64,000 nucleotides of DNA. Origin: Rhizodiscina lignyota. Taxonomy: Eukaryota; Ascomycota; Dothideomycetes; Aulographales; Rhizodiscinaceae. This document shows positions 24,176-35,497 of this stretch, piece by piece. The notes below the pieces were generated by a model that worked only from the letters and a program-made list of their open reading frames with translations, ran no database searches and had not been told where the DNA came from. A program made the translations under genes and the position numbers. The stretch is from NCBI GenBank assembly GCA_010015805.1, contig ML978127.1, positions 1,798,001 to 1,862,000 of the forward strand, read 5' to 3'. The first letter of the stretch is position 1. Each line of letters begins with the position of its first letter.

Positions 24176-26065
24176 ATGCCATCCACGCAAGAATCAGGCT
24201 CGCACCCGCGACGGCCGGGCTTTGGAAGACTGCCTTCGTCCTTGTCATACGTCTCCCAGTCGCCCTCCGACGCTGCTTCAAACGGCCACTCCGCCTCCTA
24301 CAAAGCCAGTGGGCAGAAGGCGCAGAAACATGTCGTTGGGAGACTTGGGAGGAACGTGTCGTTTGGCAAGAATCTGCACAAGCTGACCGCACAAACCGCG
24401 CAGGATGGTGATGGTGCCGACAGTCGCCATCACACGCGCTCGAATTCTGGTGGTGTATCGGCTCCATCCAGTCCACGACCAGCCCTTATGAAACGGAATA
24501 CCTCGACTGCTGTGGTCAAGCGGAACACGTCGCATACCGTGTTACGAAAGAACCTCTCGAGTGGACATTTACCACGCAACGGCTCGTCAAAGAACGTCTC
24601 GAAAGGGGCGAAATTGGAGGCGCCAGCGATGAAAAGGGCACACTCACATCCTCATGGCGATAAAAGCCAGCATCAGAGTCCACCTCCACCGAAGCCATCG
24701 AACCCTACAGTGCGTTTTGATGTTGGGGAAGATGAAGGTCAAGATGATGATTGGACGGAAGATAGCGCATCGCAGTCTCCAGAGACTACGAGGTCAAACA
24801 CAAGGAACAATTCTCTAGCTGTCGACCCAAAAGTAACACTAGATGGCACAAAAGAGTCACAACAACCACACAAACGCCAGGCTTCGGATCCACAAGTGCG
24901 CTTTGCGCAGCCAGCAACTTCACCTCCGACCTCCGCGCAACATCATTCGCTTTCTGATAGCCCGATAGCGACGCGAGATTACGCTGCCGACGCTCATCAA
25001 GTCAATGGCTCGAGCTCATGTCACCCTTCATCACGCCCTCCAGATGCCGACATGATTACTGCACGACTATTGCAACGCGCTCCTCATAATGCCGCACCCC
25101 CACAAACCTCATCTGTCTCTGCTACTGTCCACGCCGATGCGCACAATCCTCAATCATTAAGTCACAGCCAAGGCTCGACTCTCAATGAGACGCCTGGGAA
25201 GGACTTGGTATCGCGGTTTATCAACGGTTCTGGCAGTTCTGGCAATACTCCTCGGGACAGCAATTTTCTACCCACCCGTATGAAAAACCATGTAGAGGGA
25301 AGTGATGATGAATCGGAAAATGACAGCATTCCGAAGCGAAACAAGTCCGCCCCCAACATGGCACACCCTCTTTCTGCAGCATCAAGTGCGTCGCACAACC
25401 GCACAGCGTCACAACCGCAAGCGCAGAATTCTGCATTTGTCAATCCCGAAATGCACCCTTCACGGACGCAGCAAAAGCTGTGGCTGCAACGAGCTTCATC
25501 AGCCATCGAGCCTCAGAGAATGGTGCCTGCAATCCTCCCTCGAACTGCTGGTCCTCCATTACCCTCATCTCAGATTAATTACAGCTCGGCAGTTGATAGT
25601 GCGGGCCGTTTGGACCCTAGATTACAACGACAGTTTGATCAGGTACACCTGGAATACAAGGCTATACGGAGATATCGAAATCCTCTCGCAGAAGCGGTCA
25701 GGAAATTGGACCGCTTGGATAGCGTCAGAAGAGACTGGCTTGTTTCTGGGACTCCGCCGCTCGCGCCATCATCAGCAAGTATGAACGGCCATCGAGAAGA
25801 GGCGATGACATCAGCAAGGGCAAGTGGAACTACTACCCCCGGAACAGGCGCTGCTGACCGTGACCGGGCGGAAGTTGGAAGCCGGCGATCACGCGTAAGC
25901 TTTGACGTTCCTAGTCAGAACGAGGATGGAGAGGAGCAAGAGGAGGAAGATGAAGAGGGCAGTATCGAGAGCGCGGGCAATACGACTATTGGAAGTCACA
26001 GGGACGACGCGCACGAGATCTGCAGGAGGCTGTGGGACATGCCCGCTGCAGGTGAGAGTGGGTGA
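24176..26065 (+). CDS. TORC1 subunit TCO89-like protein
   Basis: A 629-residue single-exon ORF. The diagnostic part is the N-terminal third, with repeated KRNTS/RKN motifs (MKRNTSTAVVKRNTS, VLRKNLSSGHLPRNG) that match the TCO89 family signature. A long disordered S/P/H-rich middle follows. A conserved short C-terminal block has YKAIRRYRNPLAEAV and RKLDRL, and the protein ends in an acidic run with ICRRLWDMP. TCO89 is the fungal TORC1 subunit at the vacuole, important for nutrient and stress signalling. The stop is 15 bases after a GTGAGA sequence that resembles a donor, so a longer spliced C-terminus cannot be excluded. Family assignment rests on motif recall, not alignment. Confidence 0.7.
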   Translation: MPSTQESGSHPRRPGFGRLPSSLSYVSQSPSDAASNGHSASYKASGQKAQKHVVGRLGRNVSFGKNLHKLTAQTAQDGDGADSRHHTRSNSGGVSAPSSPRPALMKRNTSTAVVKRNTSHTVLRKNLSSGHLPRNGSSKNVSKGAKLEAPAMKRAHSHPHGDKSQHQSPPPPKPSNPTVRFDVGEDEGQDDDWTEDSASQSPETTRSNTRNNSLAVDPKVTLDGTKESQQPHKRQASDPQVRFAQPATSPPTSAQHHSLSDSPIATRDYAADAHQVNGSSSCHPSSRPPDADMITARLLQRAPHNAAPPQTSSVSATVHADAHNPQSLSHSQGSTLNETPGKDLVSRFINGSGSSGNTPRDSNFLPTRMKNHVEGSDDESENDSIPKRNKSAPNMAHPLSAASSASHNRTASQPQAQNSAFVNPEMHPSRTQQKLWLQRASSAIEPQRMVPAILPRTAGPPLPSSQINYSSAVDSAGRLDPRLQRQFDQVHLEYKAIRRYRNPLAEAVRKLDRLDSVRRDWLVSGTPPLAPSSASMNGHREEAMTSARASGTTTPGTGAADRDRAEVGSRRSRVSFDVPSQNEDGEEQEEEDEEGSIESAGNTTIGSHRDDAHEICRRLWDMPAAGESG

Positions 26066-26896
26066 GTCGTGGGGGAACATGGAGTCGGCGCCGAATGTCG
26101 TGATATCACCTTTCGTTGCTCGGGTTATTCTGTACACATTTCTCGTGATTAATTACTGGACTGCATTTCCGCGGTGCCTCAGCGGGTCTACGGATCATTG
26201 ATACGTTTTGGAAGGGTCAACATTGGAGCATTGCACCAGAGGTAACAGTCTTGGTTTTGCATCGCTAGTGGGATATATGCCTCAGAAGCATTCTATACGG
26301 AAATTGGAATTCGGTTTTTTCGAAGCGTTTCATCGATATTTCTACGATATCTAGACTATTTACCTACCATCTCTATGCGTGGTCGTCAACGGTCAACACG
26401 AGATGAATCCACACGGTCCGGCCCGCTCCCTCGCGCTCCTCCGCCTCTTGGCATGCATACTGCGGACGATGGCCGAAAGTAATCTCTCATGTCGATGATG
26501 TTCACACTGTAACAACATATACGACGTTTCCCTGTAGCCCTTACAGCCAGTGTTCCTAAGGACCACCATCCTCAATGAGTCTTGGACGGACAAGATAAGG
26601 ATGCCTCTGCACCCCGCTCCCTTAGAGCGGTGCCTTGCAGAGTGCATGAGTACTCCGCAGCTTCGTGCAACTTGATGTACGACATGGACTGACAATTGTA
26701 ATGAGACTTCGGACAAAGACATGATCGCTTGCATACCGCCATGCGTACAGCAGATGCTGTGCTTGCGCCTTCTCGATCGAAATCTGCAATATGCCCCGCC
26801 GCCACAAGGGAAAGGAGGGACAGATTTTCTCTCATCCAACTTTTCTTTCACTTGTCTCTTTCTCATCTTTTGACATTGTGAGGTAGCTCTCTCGTC
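26066..26896. other. intergenic region with the quinoprotein promoter
   Basis: About 830 bp. A pyrimidine-rich run at about 26820-26870 (minus-strand purines) precedes the ATG of the next gene and is a likely start region. No other feature was recognised. Confidence 0.4.
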
Positions 26897-28615
26897 ATGA
26901 TGCAGTTCAGTTCCTTGACCTTGCTAGCCTTACTGGCATTCTTTAGTGTGTGGTGCTTCGTACCAGCTTCTTGCCATGTCAACAAAACAACTTCCAGGAC
27001 ATCATATCCCGCATCCTCAGAATGGACAGGATGGGGAGGGAATATATTCAACAACCGCTGGAATTCTCACAACGACGAAGTGTCGGCGTCAGACATCGGC
27101 TCGCTCTCCATCAAATGTCAACTGACATATCATTTCGGCGTGAGTGCTACGCCTGTCATTGATGGCAACACTGCCTACTACCCGACTTGGAATGGATCTT
27201 TGGTTGCCCTTGATTACACCACATGTTCTGTCCGTTGGCAGATCAATGTCACACAAGTCATTGTCGATTTTGCGCCTCCTACCGAGGTGAACAGCATCGT
27301 GCCACCTGTGTCGCGTACTAGTCCGCAAATTGATGGCGACACCATATATTTTGGTACTCTGTTGAACTGCCTTATCGTGGCTGTTGATGTGCGGAATGGA
27401 CACGCTCTTGCCGTGAAGCAGATCAACTCTCATCCAGTGGCGATCGTCACCATGAGCCCGACATTCTACGATGGCAAGCTCCTGGTTGGATCCTCGAGCT
27501 CTGAAGAATCAATTGCAGACATGGTGCCTGACTACAAGTGCTGTTCGTTCGTCGGTAACATGGTTGCTCTTAACTTCGATTCGAGCTCTAAGCGCTTCAA
27601 GACTGTATGGAACATCAGTATGATCCCGGAGGACCAAGTGAAAGCTGGATGGTCCGGATCGGCCATCTGGGGCAGCCAACCGGCCATTGATTCAAAGCGT
27701 TGCCAAGTCTATGTTGCGACAGGAAATACGTACAGCGTACCGAAGGTGATCCAGGATTGTCAGTCAGCGACGCAGAACCTCACTGCCGTACGAGAAGGGC
27801 TTGTACCCGAGCCTTGCCTCCCTGCAGACGTCTGGCAAGAGGCCGTCCTTGCAATTGACATTGACACTGGATTCGTGAATTGGGTCCGTCAACTCTCGCC
27901 TCTGGACTCATGGACAGTCGCTTGCGGAATCACTGGCTTGCTTCCGCAGAACCACGACGTCTGTCCCGAGGAACCCGGACCGGATGCTGACTTTGGAATG
28001 GCACCAGTATTCGTTCCGGGCTCGAAGAATACCCCCCAAGAGCAAGACACCCTGATTGTAGGTCAGAAGAATGGAAATCTTTATGCAATGTCTGCGGAAG
28101 CTGGCACGCTCTTCTGGACGACAGTTACCAGTCCAGATGGCAATGAGGGAGGACTAAGCTGGGGAGTGGCAGTCGATGACAGTCAAGTATACTTCACGGC
28201 TTTGAATTCGTTCCGGACACCATTCGCCTTGCGACCCTCGAACCAGTCAACCAGAGGTAGCGCGCTCGGTGCGGTCTCTCTCAAAGATGGCACAATCATC
28301 TGGGAAGTCGCTCCTCCCGGAGGAAATTCATCGATTACAGCATATGCAAACAATCCACCGACAGTGGTGGGTGACCTGGTGCTAACAGGGCGAACTGGCT
28401 TTGAAAACAGCACAGAAGGTTATGAGAACTCCACAGGCGCGCTACTCGCATTTGACAAAGCCTCCGGCAAATTGGTGCATCTGGTCGAGCTGGAAACTAA
28501 CTTTCATAGCGGTGTGGCCGTGCAGGGCGAATATATCATGTGGGGAACTGGTTATCGGCAATATACAACGTATTCAGGCAATGGTTCATTCTACGTGGGT
28601 AAGGTCGGGAAATAG
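26897..28615 (+). CDS. secreted PQQ-type quinoprotein beta-propeller (polyvinyl-alcohol-dehydrogenase-like)
   Basis: A 572-residue intronless protein. Residues 1-26 are a signal peptide (MMQF, then a hydrophobic core, then PASCH). The mature part begins WTGWGGNIFNNRW, the usual opening of quinoprotein propellers. Recurring blade motifs follow, such as GNTAYYPTWNGSLVALD, GDTIYFGTL and GNLYAMSAEAGTLFW. Adjacent cysteines C215-C216 in KCCSFVGNMVALN match the vicinal disulfide seen over PQQ in quinoprotein dehydrogenases. Many NxS/T sites fit secretion. No CxxCH haem motif is present, so unlike bacterial polyvinyl alcohol dehydrogenases it has no fused cytochrome c. The substrate is probably an extracellular alcohol or sugar, but is unknown. 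A non-catalytic propeller is the alternative. Confidence 0.8.
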   Translation: MMQFSSLTLLALLAFFSVWCFVPASCHVNKTTSRTSYPASSEWTGWGGNIFNNRWNSHNDEVSASDIGSLSIKCQLTYHFGVSATPVIDGNTAYYPTWNGSLVALDYTTCSVRWQINVTQVIVDFAPPTEVNSIVPPVSRTSPQIDGDTIYFGTLLNCLIVAVDVRNGHALAVKQINSHPVAIVTMSPTFYDGKLLVGSSSSEESIADMVPDYKCCSFVGNMVALNFDSSSKRFKTVWNISMIPEDQVKAGWSGSAIWGSQPAIDSKRCQVYVATGNTYSVPKVIQDCQSATQNLTAVREGLVPEPCLPADVWQEAVLAIDIDTGFVNWVRQLSPLDSWTVACGITGLLPQNHDVCPEEPGPDADFGMAPVFVPGSKNTPQEQDTLIVGQKNGNLYAMSAEAGTLFWTTVTSPDGNEGGLSWGVAVDDSQVYFTALNSFRTPFALRPSNQSTRGSALGAVSLKDGTIIWEVAPPGGNSSITAYANNPPTVVGDLVLTGRTGFENSTEGYENSTGALLAFDKASGKLVHLVELETNFHSGVAVQGEYIMWGTGYRQYTTYSGNGSFYVGKVGK

Positions 28616-28702
28616 ACTTTATCTTTATCTTTCGATCGAGGATTGCGAATTTGCTCTGTTTTTATGTCTCGGATATCTTCATGAGTAGGGCCGCCCAGTA
28701 TT

Positions 28703-30009
28703 CTATTCCAGCTCGTTAACTCTAATTAAAATCTTCATATGCTTTGCCTTGTTCTTAACTAACTCTTTTAAACCGCCTTCTTCCGCATTCTCTAGCGGCA
28801 CCCGCCCCGTAATCCACTTCTTCAGCTCGTTCATTGAGATCCGGCCGTCTGCCATCGCGTCGATGACTTCAGGGTAGTCCTCGTCGGCGTAGCAAATAGT
28901 GCCGACGATCTTAAGGCTGCGCATCATGATTTGGTTTGCATCGAAGGTGACCTAACAATGTTTAGGACGAGGAGCTGGAACAGGAGAAGATGCAACTTAC
29001 TGGCTCGTGGAATATCCCGTACATAACGTATGTGCCGGCCCTTCGGAGCGCCGCTATTCCATCGTCGAAGGTGGACTGTGTCGCTACGGCATCGAAGACG
29101 ATCTCGGCACCGTATCTGGATCGCACAGGAATCTTAGCTTCCATGTCACGCCTCAAGGACCTACCACAGAAGACTCACTCGTCAAACAGTTGTCTGGCAG
29201 TGGCCGCAACATCGCAAACCGAACTGTCGTAGAGGTGCTTTACTCCCAGCTCCAGCGCCTTAGCATTTCTCGCCTTATTCCTACCCACCACCATCACATT
29301 CCCCAAATCCACCCCTCTCGCCTTCAAGCACGCTAAAGTCGCAATCCCAATCGGCCCCGTCCCAAGCACCAGCACCCTATCTGTCCTCTCCACTCCCGCG
29401 CTCTTAAACCCCGCCTTCACACCCTGCCACGCCACCGACACTGGCTCCACTAGTGCAGCGACGTCCAACGGTATGTGGTCCGGCAGCGGGAAGCACTTGT
29501 CCGCTTCGACGTTGAGCAGCTCCTGCATCCCACCGTCGAGCATGATGCCGCGGATGGAGAAGTTCTCGCAGCCGCCACTGTAGTGCGCGAGACAGCGGTG
29601 GCAGGTGCCATCTGAGACGATCGGGTGGACGGCGACTCGCGTGCCGGGCTTGAGATTAGGATGCTGAGAGGTGACGGATGGGTGAGTTTCGCGGATGATG
29701 CCGGACATCTCGTGGCCGACGGTGGTTGCGGATACGCTGAATATCTGGGGATTTGGGTGAGATGAGTATGCTCCTTTGCATAGTGTTCTAAGACCTCTAA
29801 GATGGAGTTGTGGATGAAACTTCACATACCGGACCGTGAGCCCATTCTCCGATGTCTGAGCCGCATATACCACACCACGCAGGTGCTACGCGAACTTGGC
29901 CTTCTTTGAGAGGAGGGAGATCAGAGACGTTGATGTGGGCGAGCTTGAGGTTTTTGTTGCCATTCCATTGGACGGCGCGGATCGTCGAGTTCTCAGTGTG
30001 ACCATCCAT
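28703..30009 (-). CDS. zinc-type medium-chain alcohol dehydrogenase (2,3-butanediol dehydrogenase-like)
   Basis: Four exons, 29830-30009, 29179-29744, 29001-29115 and 28703-28951, with introns of 85, 63 and 49 nt, giving 369 residues. The catalytic zinc site is visible in WCGICGSDIGEW and GHEMSG. The Rossmann nucleotide motif is VLVLGTGPIGIATL. The structural zinc loop reads DGTCHRCLAHYSGGC, so the first of the usual four cysteines is Asp, while the other three are kept. Sequence style is closest to the (R,R)-butanediol/sorbitol dehydrogenase branch, NAD(P)-dependent and cytosolic. The ATG at 30009 (MDGHTENST) is used because upstream codons are not ATG. It converges on the quinoprotein gene, with 87 bp between stops. 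The substrate is not certain. Confidence 0.85.
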
Positions 30010-31369
30010 ATTGGATTGGAATGAGGAGGACAACGGAACAAGAGGATATATGAAGCATGGTAGAGAGGAAGAGATTTATGTGTGAAAAATCTCGCAAAGT
30101 ATACGCATTTGGGAGAAATGTCATTCCTGTATGATACTGCTGACAACCTGATTTAGGAATCGTCCCGACCAGCTGAGAGCAGCTATGGACTTATGAGGCG
30201 GACACATAAAGCTAAGCATTGATTACGAAGTTTAACATGGAAGAAGTTTTAGGGAATCATCATATCGGAAGTATGTTTAATCATTTAAATAATATCTGTC
30301 GTCTGACTCGGTTAAGCATATCCTCTCGCGTGAGGGGTCGTTAGGTGCCAATGAGCTGAGAGTCGTGAGAGCTTAATTCATACCTTTATAATTTTGAAAG
30401 CTTAAAGGGGCAATTGGAAGAGACGAAAGATGTAAGAACTGAAGATTAGACGTATCACTGCGTGAACCAAAGCTCTCCTTGGTCAGCTTAAGGTGCGGCC
30501 GCCGCCAGTCCCCCAGGACCCACCGAGGATTACTGCCTCCTGCTTTAAGCTTACCCCGGGTAAAGTAATCGGCATGTCTGTTCGAAGGTAGGGCTGTTAA
30601 ACGACGGAATCAAAACGAGTCGCATATTGGTTGGATCTTTACAGAGCGGAAGTTTCCAAGCAGCCGCAGTCCGAGCAGACCAATTAGAATCCTCTACGAA
30701 GAAGGAAAACACCATTTGTGTAAGAAAATGTGAGGGAAGTTGCTCTTAGATCCTTCGTGATTAGTTATGATCATGTCTCCCATCTCTGACTCTCACGGGA
30801 TGGTCGCAAGCTTCCAGAAGGACTGATCGCAATCGACATTTAAAGCTCCACGAAGTCATGAGCACTGCGTGAGCCTTCTTCAGGGCGGTGTCATCATGGC
30901 TCAACCGTTGTTTTGTCAGGCCACGACTCGATAGCTATCCTGCAAGGCTGCCCCATGCCGGTCATTTTGTGAAAGAGTCCGCGTTGCATTGACGGGGGAG
31001 AGGCATGGTGTGCCATTGGCAATGCTTTTGTTGCTGGCGTCTCTTGGAATCCTCTGTGGTACGCAGATGTCGTTAACGACAAGTACGAAGAGATATGCTT
31101 AGTCTGATTTGCAGCCGCAATACATTATATATCTCAACGCAGTCATCTTGTGTAGAGTATTGTCCAATATCATTTCCACCGTGAGGTTGCGATCGAACTG
31201 GTGGGGTTGATGGGCAGGCACGAGCGCCACGCGACGGGGATTGTGACAAGGATTGTGACAGGGGTAGATGCGCCCCACTCCCGAAATAAATGCCATCGAG
31301 AGCTTCACTTCTGCACCAACCTACAACCACCACGCAACTTCGCACTTGGCCACCTGAAATCCCTCCACC
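30010..31369. other. divergent intergenic region between the dehydrogenase and LUC7
   Basis: 1.36 kb. It holds a NotI-type palindrome and an imperfect palindrome around CCCCGGGTAAAG at about 30554-30566. No coding frame or RNA gene was recognised. Confidence 0.4.
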
Positions 31370-32355
31370 ATGGCTGCAGAACAGCGCAAGCTGCTCGGTA
31401 CGCGTCCCCTTCTCTCTGATCTACGCGCACAGCGACTAACAGTTATTTTACAGAGCAGCTCATGGGCGAGCAACTCATGTCTGGCCCAGGCACGCGCACT
31501 CCTCAACTCTCAATCACCGACCCCAAAGTCTGCCGCAGCTACCTTGTCGGCACCTGTCCACGCGATCTCTTCACAAACACGAAGCAAGATAACGGCCCAT
31601 GCCCGAAAGTGCACAACGAGGCGCTGAAGAACGAGTACGAAGCCGCCGACGAGCAGCAGAAGCGACGCTGGGGCTTCGAGTACGACTACTTCCGCGACAT
31701 GACCGCCTACGTCGACGACTGTAATCGTAGGATCGATACTGCTGAGAGGCGCTTGGAAAGCACTGCTGATGAGATCAAGAAGAAGAGCGTTTTGGTGAGT
31801 GAACCGATCTCCCCTCATAGCAAGTAGTTTGATGCATTGTAGGTCAAACAGATTTCCAACGCGAAGGAAAACATCACCGCCGGCCTCCAAGAAGTCGAAG
31901 TTCTCGCCAAATTAGGACACGTCAACCTCGCCGTCTCCGAACACTTCAAGGTCATGCTCTACCAGCAAGAGAAGGACAAGTTGGAGCGGCAGTTGAAGGA
32001 CCTGTCCGACACCTCCGGCCCCTCGGGCCACCAGAAGCTGCAGGTCTGCGATGTCTGTGGCGCGTACCTCAGCAGGCTCGACAACGACCGCCGCCTGGCC
32101 GACCACTTCTACGGCAAGATGCACTTGGGCTACGCGCAGATGCGCAAGACATACGAGCAGCTGCAAAAGGAGTTGCAGGGTCGTCCGCCACCCGCTAGGC
32201 AGGATGAATACAACCCTGCAGGACGTGAGATGGCGGGTGGCTATGGCGATCGCGGCCACTATGGAAGAGGAAATTACGGCGGCGCAGGTGGCTATGGACG
32301 CGGACGCGGTGGCGGATACCGTGGTCGTGGCGGATATGGCGGTGGCCGCTGGTAG
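31370..32355 (+). CDS. LUC7: U1 snRNP component LUC7
   Basis: LUC7 stabilises U1 snRNA pairing with the 5' splice site. Three exons, 31370-31397, 31454-31794 and 31843-32355, with introns of 56 and 48 nt, give 293 residues. MAAEQRKLLEQLMG at the N-terminus and CRSYLVGTCPRDLF...CPKVH form the first (CCCH) finger. A coiled coil spans about 85-160. CDVCGAYLSRLDNDRR with DHFYGKMHLGY forms the second (C2H2) finger. The C-terminus is a glycine/arginine RGG-type tail instead of the RS-rich tail of metazoan LUC7-like proteins. Identity is firm. It converges on AGE2, with decayed repeats between them. Confidence 0.95.
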
Positions 32356-33672
32356 ACTCATGAAGGACATAAGGTCTCTTCTACCTCTTCTACTTTCACA
32401 CTACAAAGGCTTAGCATAGATACCCAATGAATCAAATGACCTTCTACTCTCCATTGCATTGAACACTTGTCTACCATGTAAAACTTTCTACGGAGGGATG
32501 TTTTTCTCTAACACATGTGTTCGTGCGTTGTGCACTGTCAGTGGAAGAAGGATCTCTTTCATAGTTTCGGTGCTTTCATATATCTCGCTTTACAAGCAGA
32601 AGAAGGGCCTCTTGCTACGTCTCTCTAGCTTCATGTCTTAACATTACGGACCGAAGATATGGCATCCTGCTTAATCGTAGTAGCTTCATAAGCCTTACGC
32701 TGTCGCCACAAGAAATGTCTCTGCTTTAATCTCTGTAGCTCTACACGTAGCATGCTTTGTACGAAAGGGTTTCCGTTAGATCTGCACAATCCCAAATATC
32801 TAACAGTGCGAGGCCGCTGGAATATAGCGCGGCTCTATAGAGCTTTCTCTACGTTTGTATCAAACCACGGAGGTAGCCTCGTGCTCCAGCTTTCATATTT
32901 CCGTACGCTATGCGCTGTCGTCGGAATACACATGCACAGAAACAATGGGCGCTTCGTTGCGCACTATGGTACTGATTCATTGAAGAAGGGTACACAAGGA
33001 GACCATTCATGTCCGACAGGCATGCGTGCCGGATCAGAAGACGGAGATCTAAAGATATAATTGAAATTTAAAGTCTTGCGAGTTCGGGGAGAAGGGTGAC
33101 GCCGAAATCTCTGGTTCATGCAGTGCACCACGTACGAGTTCCACGGAAGAGAGGGTGGGAAGAAACTACTCACGCTCCAGAAGCCAGTGTACAAGAACAG
33201 AGTATGTGTTTCTGCGAATAAAATAGACATTTTTAACGCCATGCGTGGCTGTGGAGAGGAACGTCGTCCGAATTCTGTACACACGCTGTGTACCACGGTT
33301 TAAACTCTTGGAAGAGAGACCTCATCTCCCACTTTCATGTCTTCGAGTGTGATGCACGACACTAGAAGAAGGATATCTACTTATCCGATTGACGATTCAA
33401 GACCAAGAGTACCATGAAGAAAGTCTTAAGAGCTTTGATCGAAGTTGTCATCAAATACGGGCTTCATGGGAGAGAGGCTTCCTCTCCGACTGTCGTGTGT
33501 TCGCGTGTTAAGCAGCACTGACAGAAGATGGAACAACTTGGGCAAAATCTAATCATCAATGGTATTTTACCTAGCAAGCATCATTCTGGTATGCCATTTA
33601 ACTCCATAACTCCATCTCCACCACTGATATTGCTCGCCCACCACTTAAGCCCTCGGTGACCGAAATGACGCT
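32356..33672. other. intergenic region between converging LUC7 and AGE2 genes
   Basis: 1.3 kb of AT-richer DNA without a credible frame. Most of it is occupied by the weak periodic array listed next. Confidence 0.5.
32540..33540. repeat. weak, decayed 50-55-bp periodic array
   Basis: Purine blocks such as GGAAGAGAG, AGAAGAAGG, TGAAGAAAG, GGGAGAGAG and AGAAGATGG recur at 33312, 33364, 33416, 33469 and 33523, a spacing of 52-54 bp. Weaker members appear at 32543 and 32597. The sequence between blocks shares only fragments such as TCTCCNACT and TTCG. The spacing is clear but unit identity is low, so this may be a very old minisatellite. Confidence 0.45.
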
Positions 33673-35497
33673 CTATTGCCAAACATTCGAAAACAAATCA
33701 TCATTGTTCAACCCGCCGCTAGACGGCTTTTGTGGTGGTTGTTGCTGCTGCTGTGCTGGAGCCGGCGCACTGCTCCAACCGCCAAAGTCATCATCCTGAG
33801 TGACTTGCGGCGGGCTTGTGGGCTTCTGCGCGGCACTGCTACCCCACCCGAAATCGTTCGAGATGCCGTTAGAGGGCATGGACGGCTTCGGTGCGGGCGC
33901 AGCTGCCGCTGTATTCGACGAGCCCCAAACATCGCCCGATGCCCAAGGATCAGCTGTTGAAAAACTCGCCATAGGGGCGGCTTGCTGTCGGGGTGCAGGG
34001 GGCTGCATGGGTTTCGCTGGCTGAGAGAGATTGAACGCGGAGTTCATGGTGGGAGAGGTTGGCTTAGGGACGGGTGCAGGTGCGGATGGCTGAGAAGGCA
34101 TAGAGAGGTCGAATAAATCTCCACCACCACTCATGGGATTGGATGGCTTTGGAGGAGCCGGCGCAGCAGTCGGCGATGTCGCAGAGAAGAAGTCGCCAAA
34201 TCCGCTCGACTGGCTGAATGTTCGTTGGGCTGCGGTAGGTTGGGGGGGAGGGGACGTTGCTGCAGGCTTTTGTGCTGGAGTATCGAAGAAACTGCCGCCG
34301 CCGCCAAAGGAGGAAGCTGATGCAGTTGATGGTTGTCGACGAGCCGTGGCGGCACTTGTGAGATTTGCGAACGGAGAGGGTTTCTGTGGTTGGACGGGCG
34401 GAGATGAGGGAGATGCAAAGCTGAGGCTGCTGAAAGCATCGTTAAGGCCACCAGCGGCATTCTGGTTCATTTGAGTTGGCGACTGTAAAGGCGGCGACTG
34501 CATAGGTGGTGATTGGAAGCCGCCGAAGGAGCCGCCAAAAGAGCCGCTTGAGGAATGATGATGATGCTGCGGCTGTGCTGGCGCTGCAGCTCTTGGAGCT
34601 GATGCATAAAGAGATAGGATCGACTGCTTCAGGTCTGGCCTGGAGGGAACAGCCGACGAAGAGTTTCCGGTGCTGGATGGGCGCTCTGGTGGTGCAGATT
34701 GTGTGCCGCCGAGGAAGTCCAAGCCCAAGAGTGAATCACCAGGCCTCGTCTGCTTTGGTGGAGCTGCTGAAGCTTTGGCTGGGGGCTGTCTCGAAATCGG
34801 CTCAGTCGTGCTGGGTCTCTGCGGCGCATCATTGCCTCCAATCAAATCAACATTCGCTGCCGGCCGTGCTGGAGCTCTGATTATTGGGCCTTGTGCAGAC
34901 TCTCTCACAGATGAGGCGCGCTCAATCTTTGCTTTTTCTTGGACGACATTCAAAGGCTGCGAAATATCCAGATCAGCAATCGTACCCAAGAGTCTCACAG
35001 AGGAATAAATACCACGTCGTCATCTCCTTCCGATCCTAACGTAGCTGGATCCGGCATACCCCCATCCATAACCCATCTCTTGGATTCGTATTTTGTTCGT
35101 ATGAAATTCTCGATTTTAGCTTCGGAGGGGACGTGTCCAGGCGCCAGCTTTGCTTCCCAATACCTACTTATGTTAGAACAATATCCCACATCCAGGAACA
35201 ATCTCGCATATACCTATTTGCTCTTGCATTGCCCCACTTGAGCATACTTTGTAGTTGTTCGTCTGTCCACGAGTCCAAATCCACACTCTTGACCCTGCTA
35301 ATGTGCGTCCCCATGCCACGATGAATGCCTGAACACCTTATGCAGATGAAAATGCCCAGGTTCCAGCTTGCCCATCTCGGATGTTTGTTCCTCTTACAGT
35401 CTGCGCAGCTCTTATTGCTTTCTAGCTTCACAAGACTCTTGAGTGTGGCTCGGTTCTGCTCCGCGCGATCGAGCGCAGGATTACGGCGGTTTGACAT
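33673..35497 (-). CDS. AGE2: ArfGAP AGE2
   Basis: GTPase-activating protein for Arf in trans-Golgi and endosomal transport. Three exons, 35214-35497, 35013-35163 and 33673-34956, with introns of 50 and 56 nt, give 572 residues. The ArfGAP zinc finger uses C31, C34, C52 and C55 ([24 protein letters not shown]) with a spacing one residue longer than most ArfGAPs, as in yeast Age2. R60 is the arginine finger. [14 protein letters not shown] and YWEAKLAP complete the domain by about 130. The rest is a long disordered P/S/Q tail with repeated PQKPS-like motifs and an acidic tryptophan motif (DDFGGWSS) near the C-terminus that resembles adaptor-binding peptides. Start M at 35497 gives [15 protein letters not shown], a normal ArfGAP start. 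Confidence 0.93.

Noticed and set aside
34133-35008. plus-strand ORFs opposite AGE2
   Set aside because: Antisense shadows of the disordered AGE2 tail.
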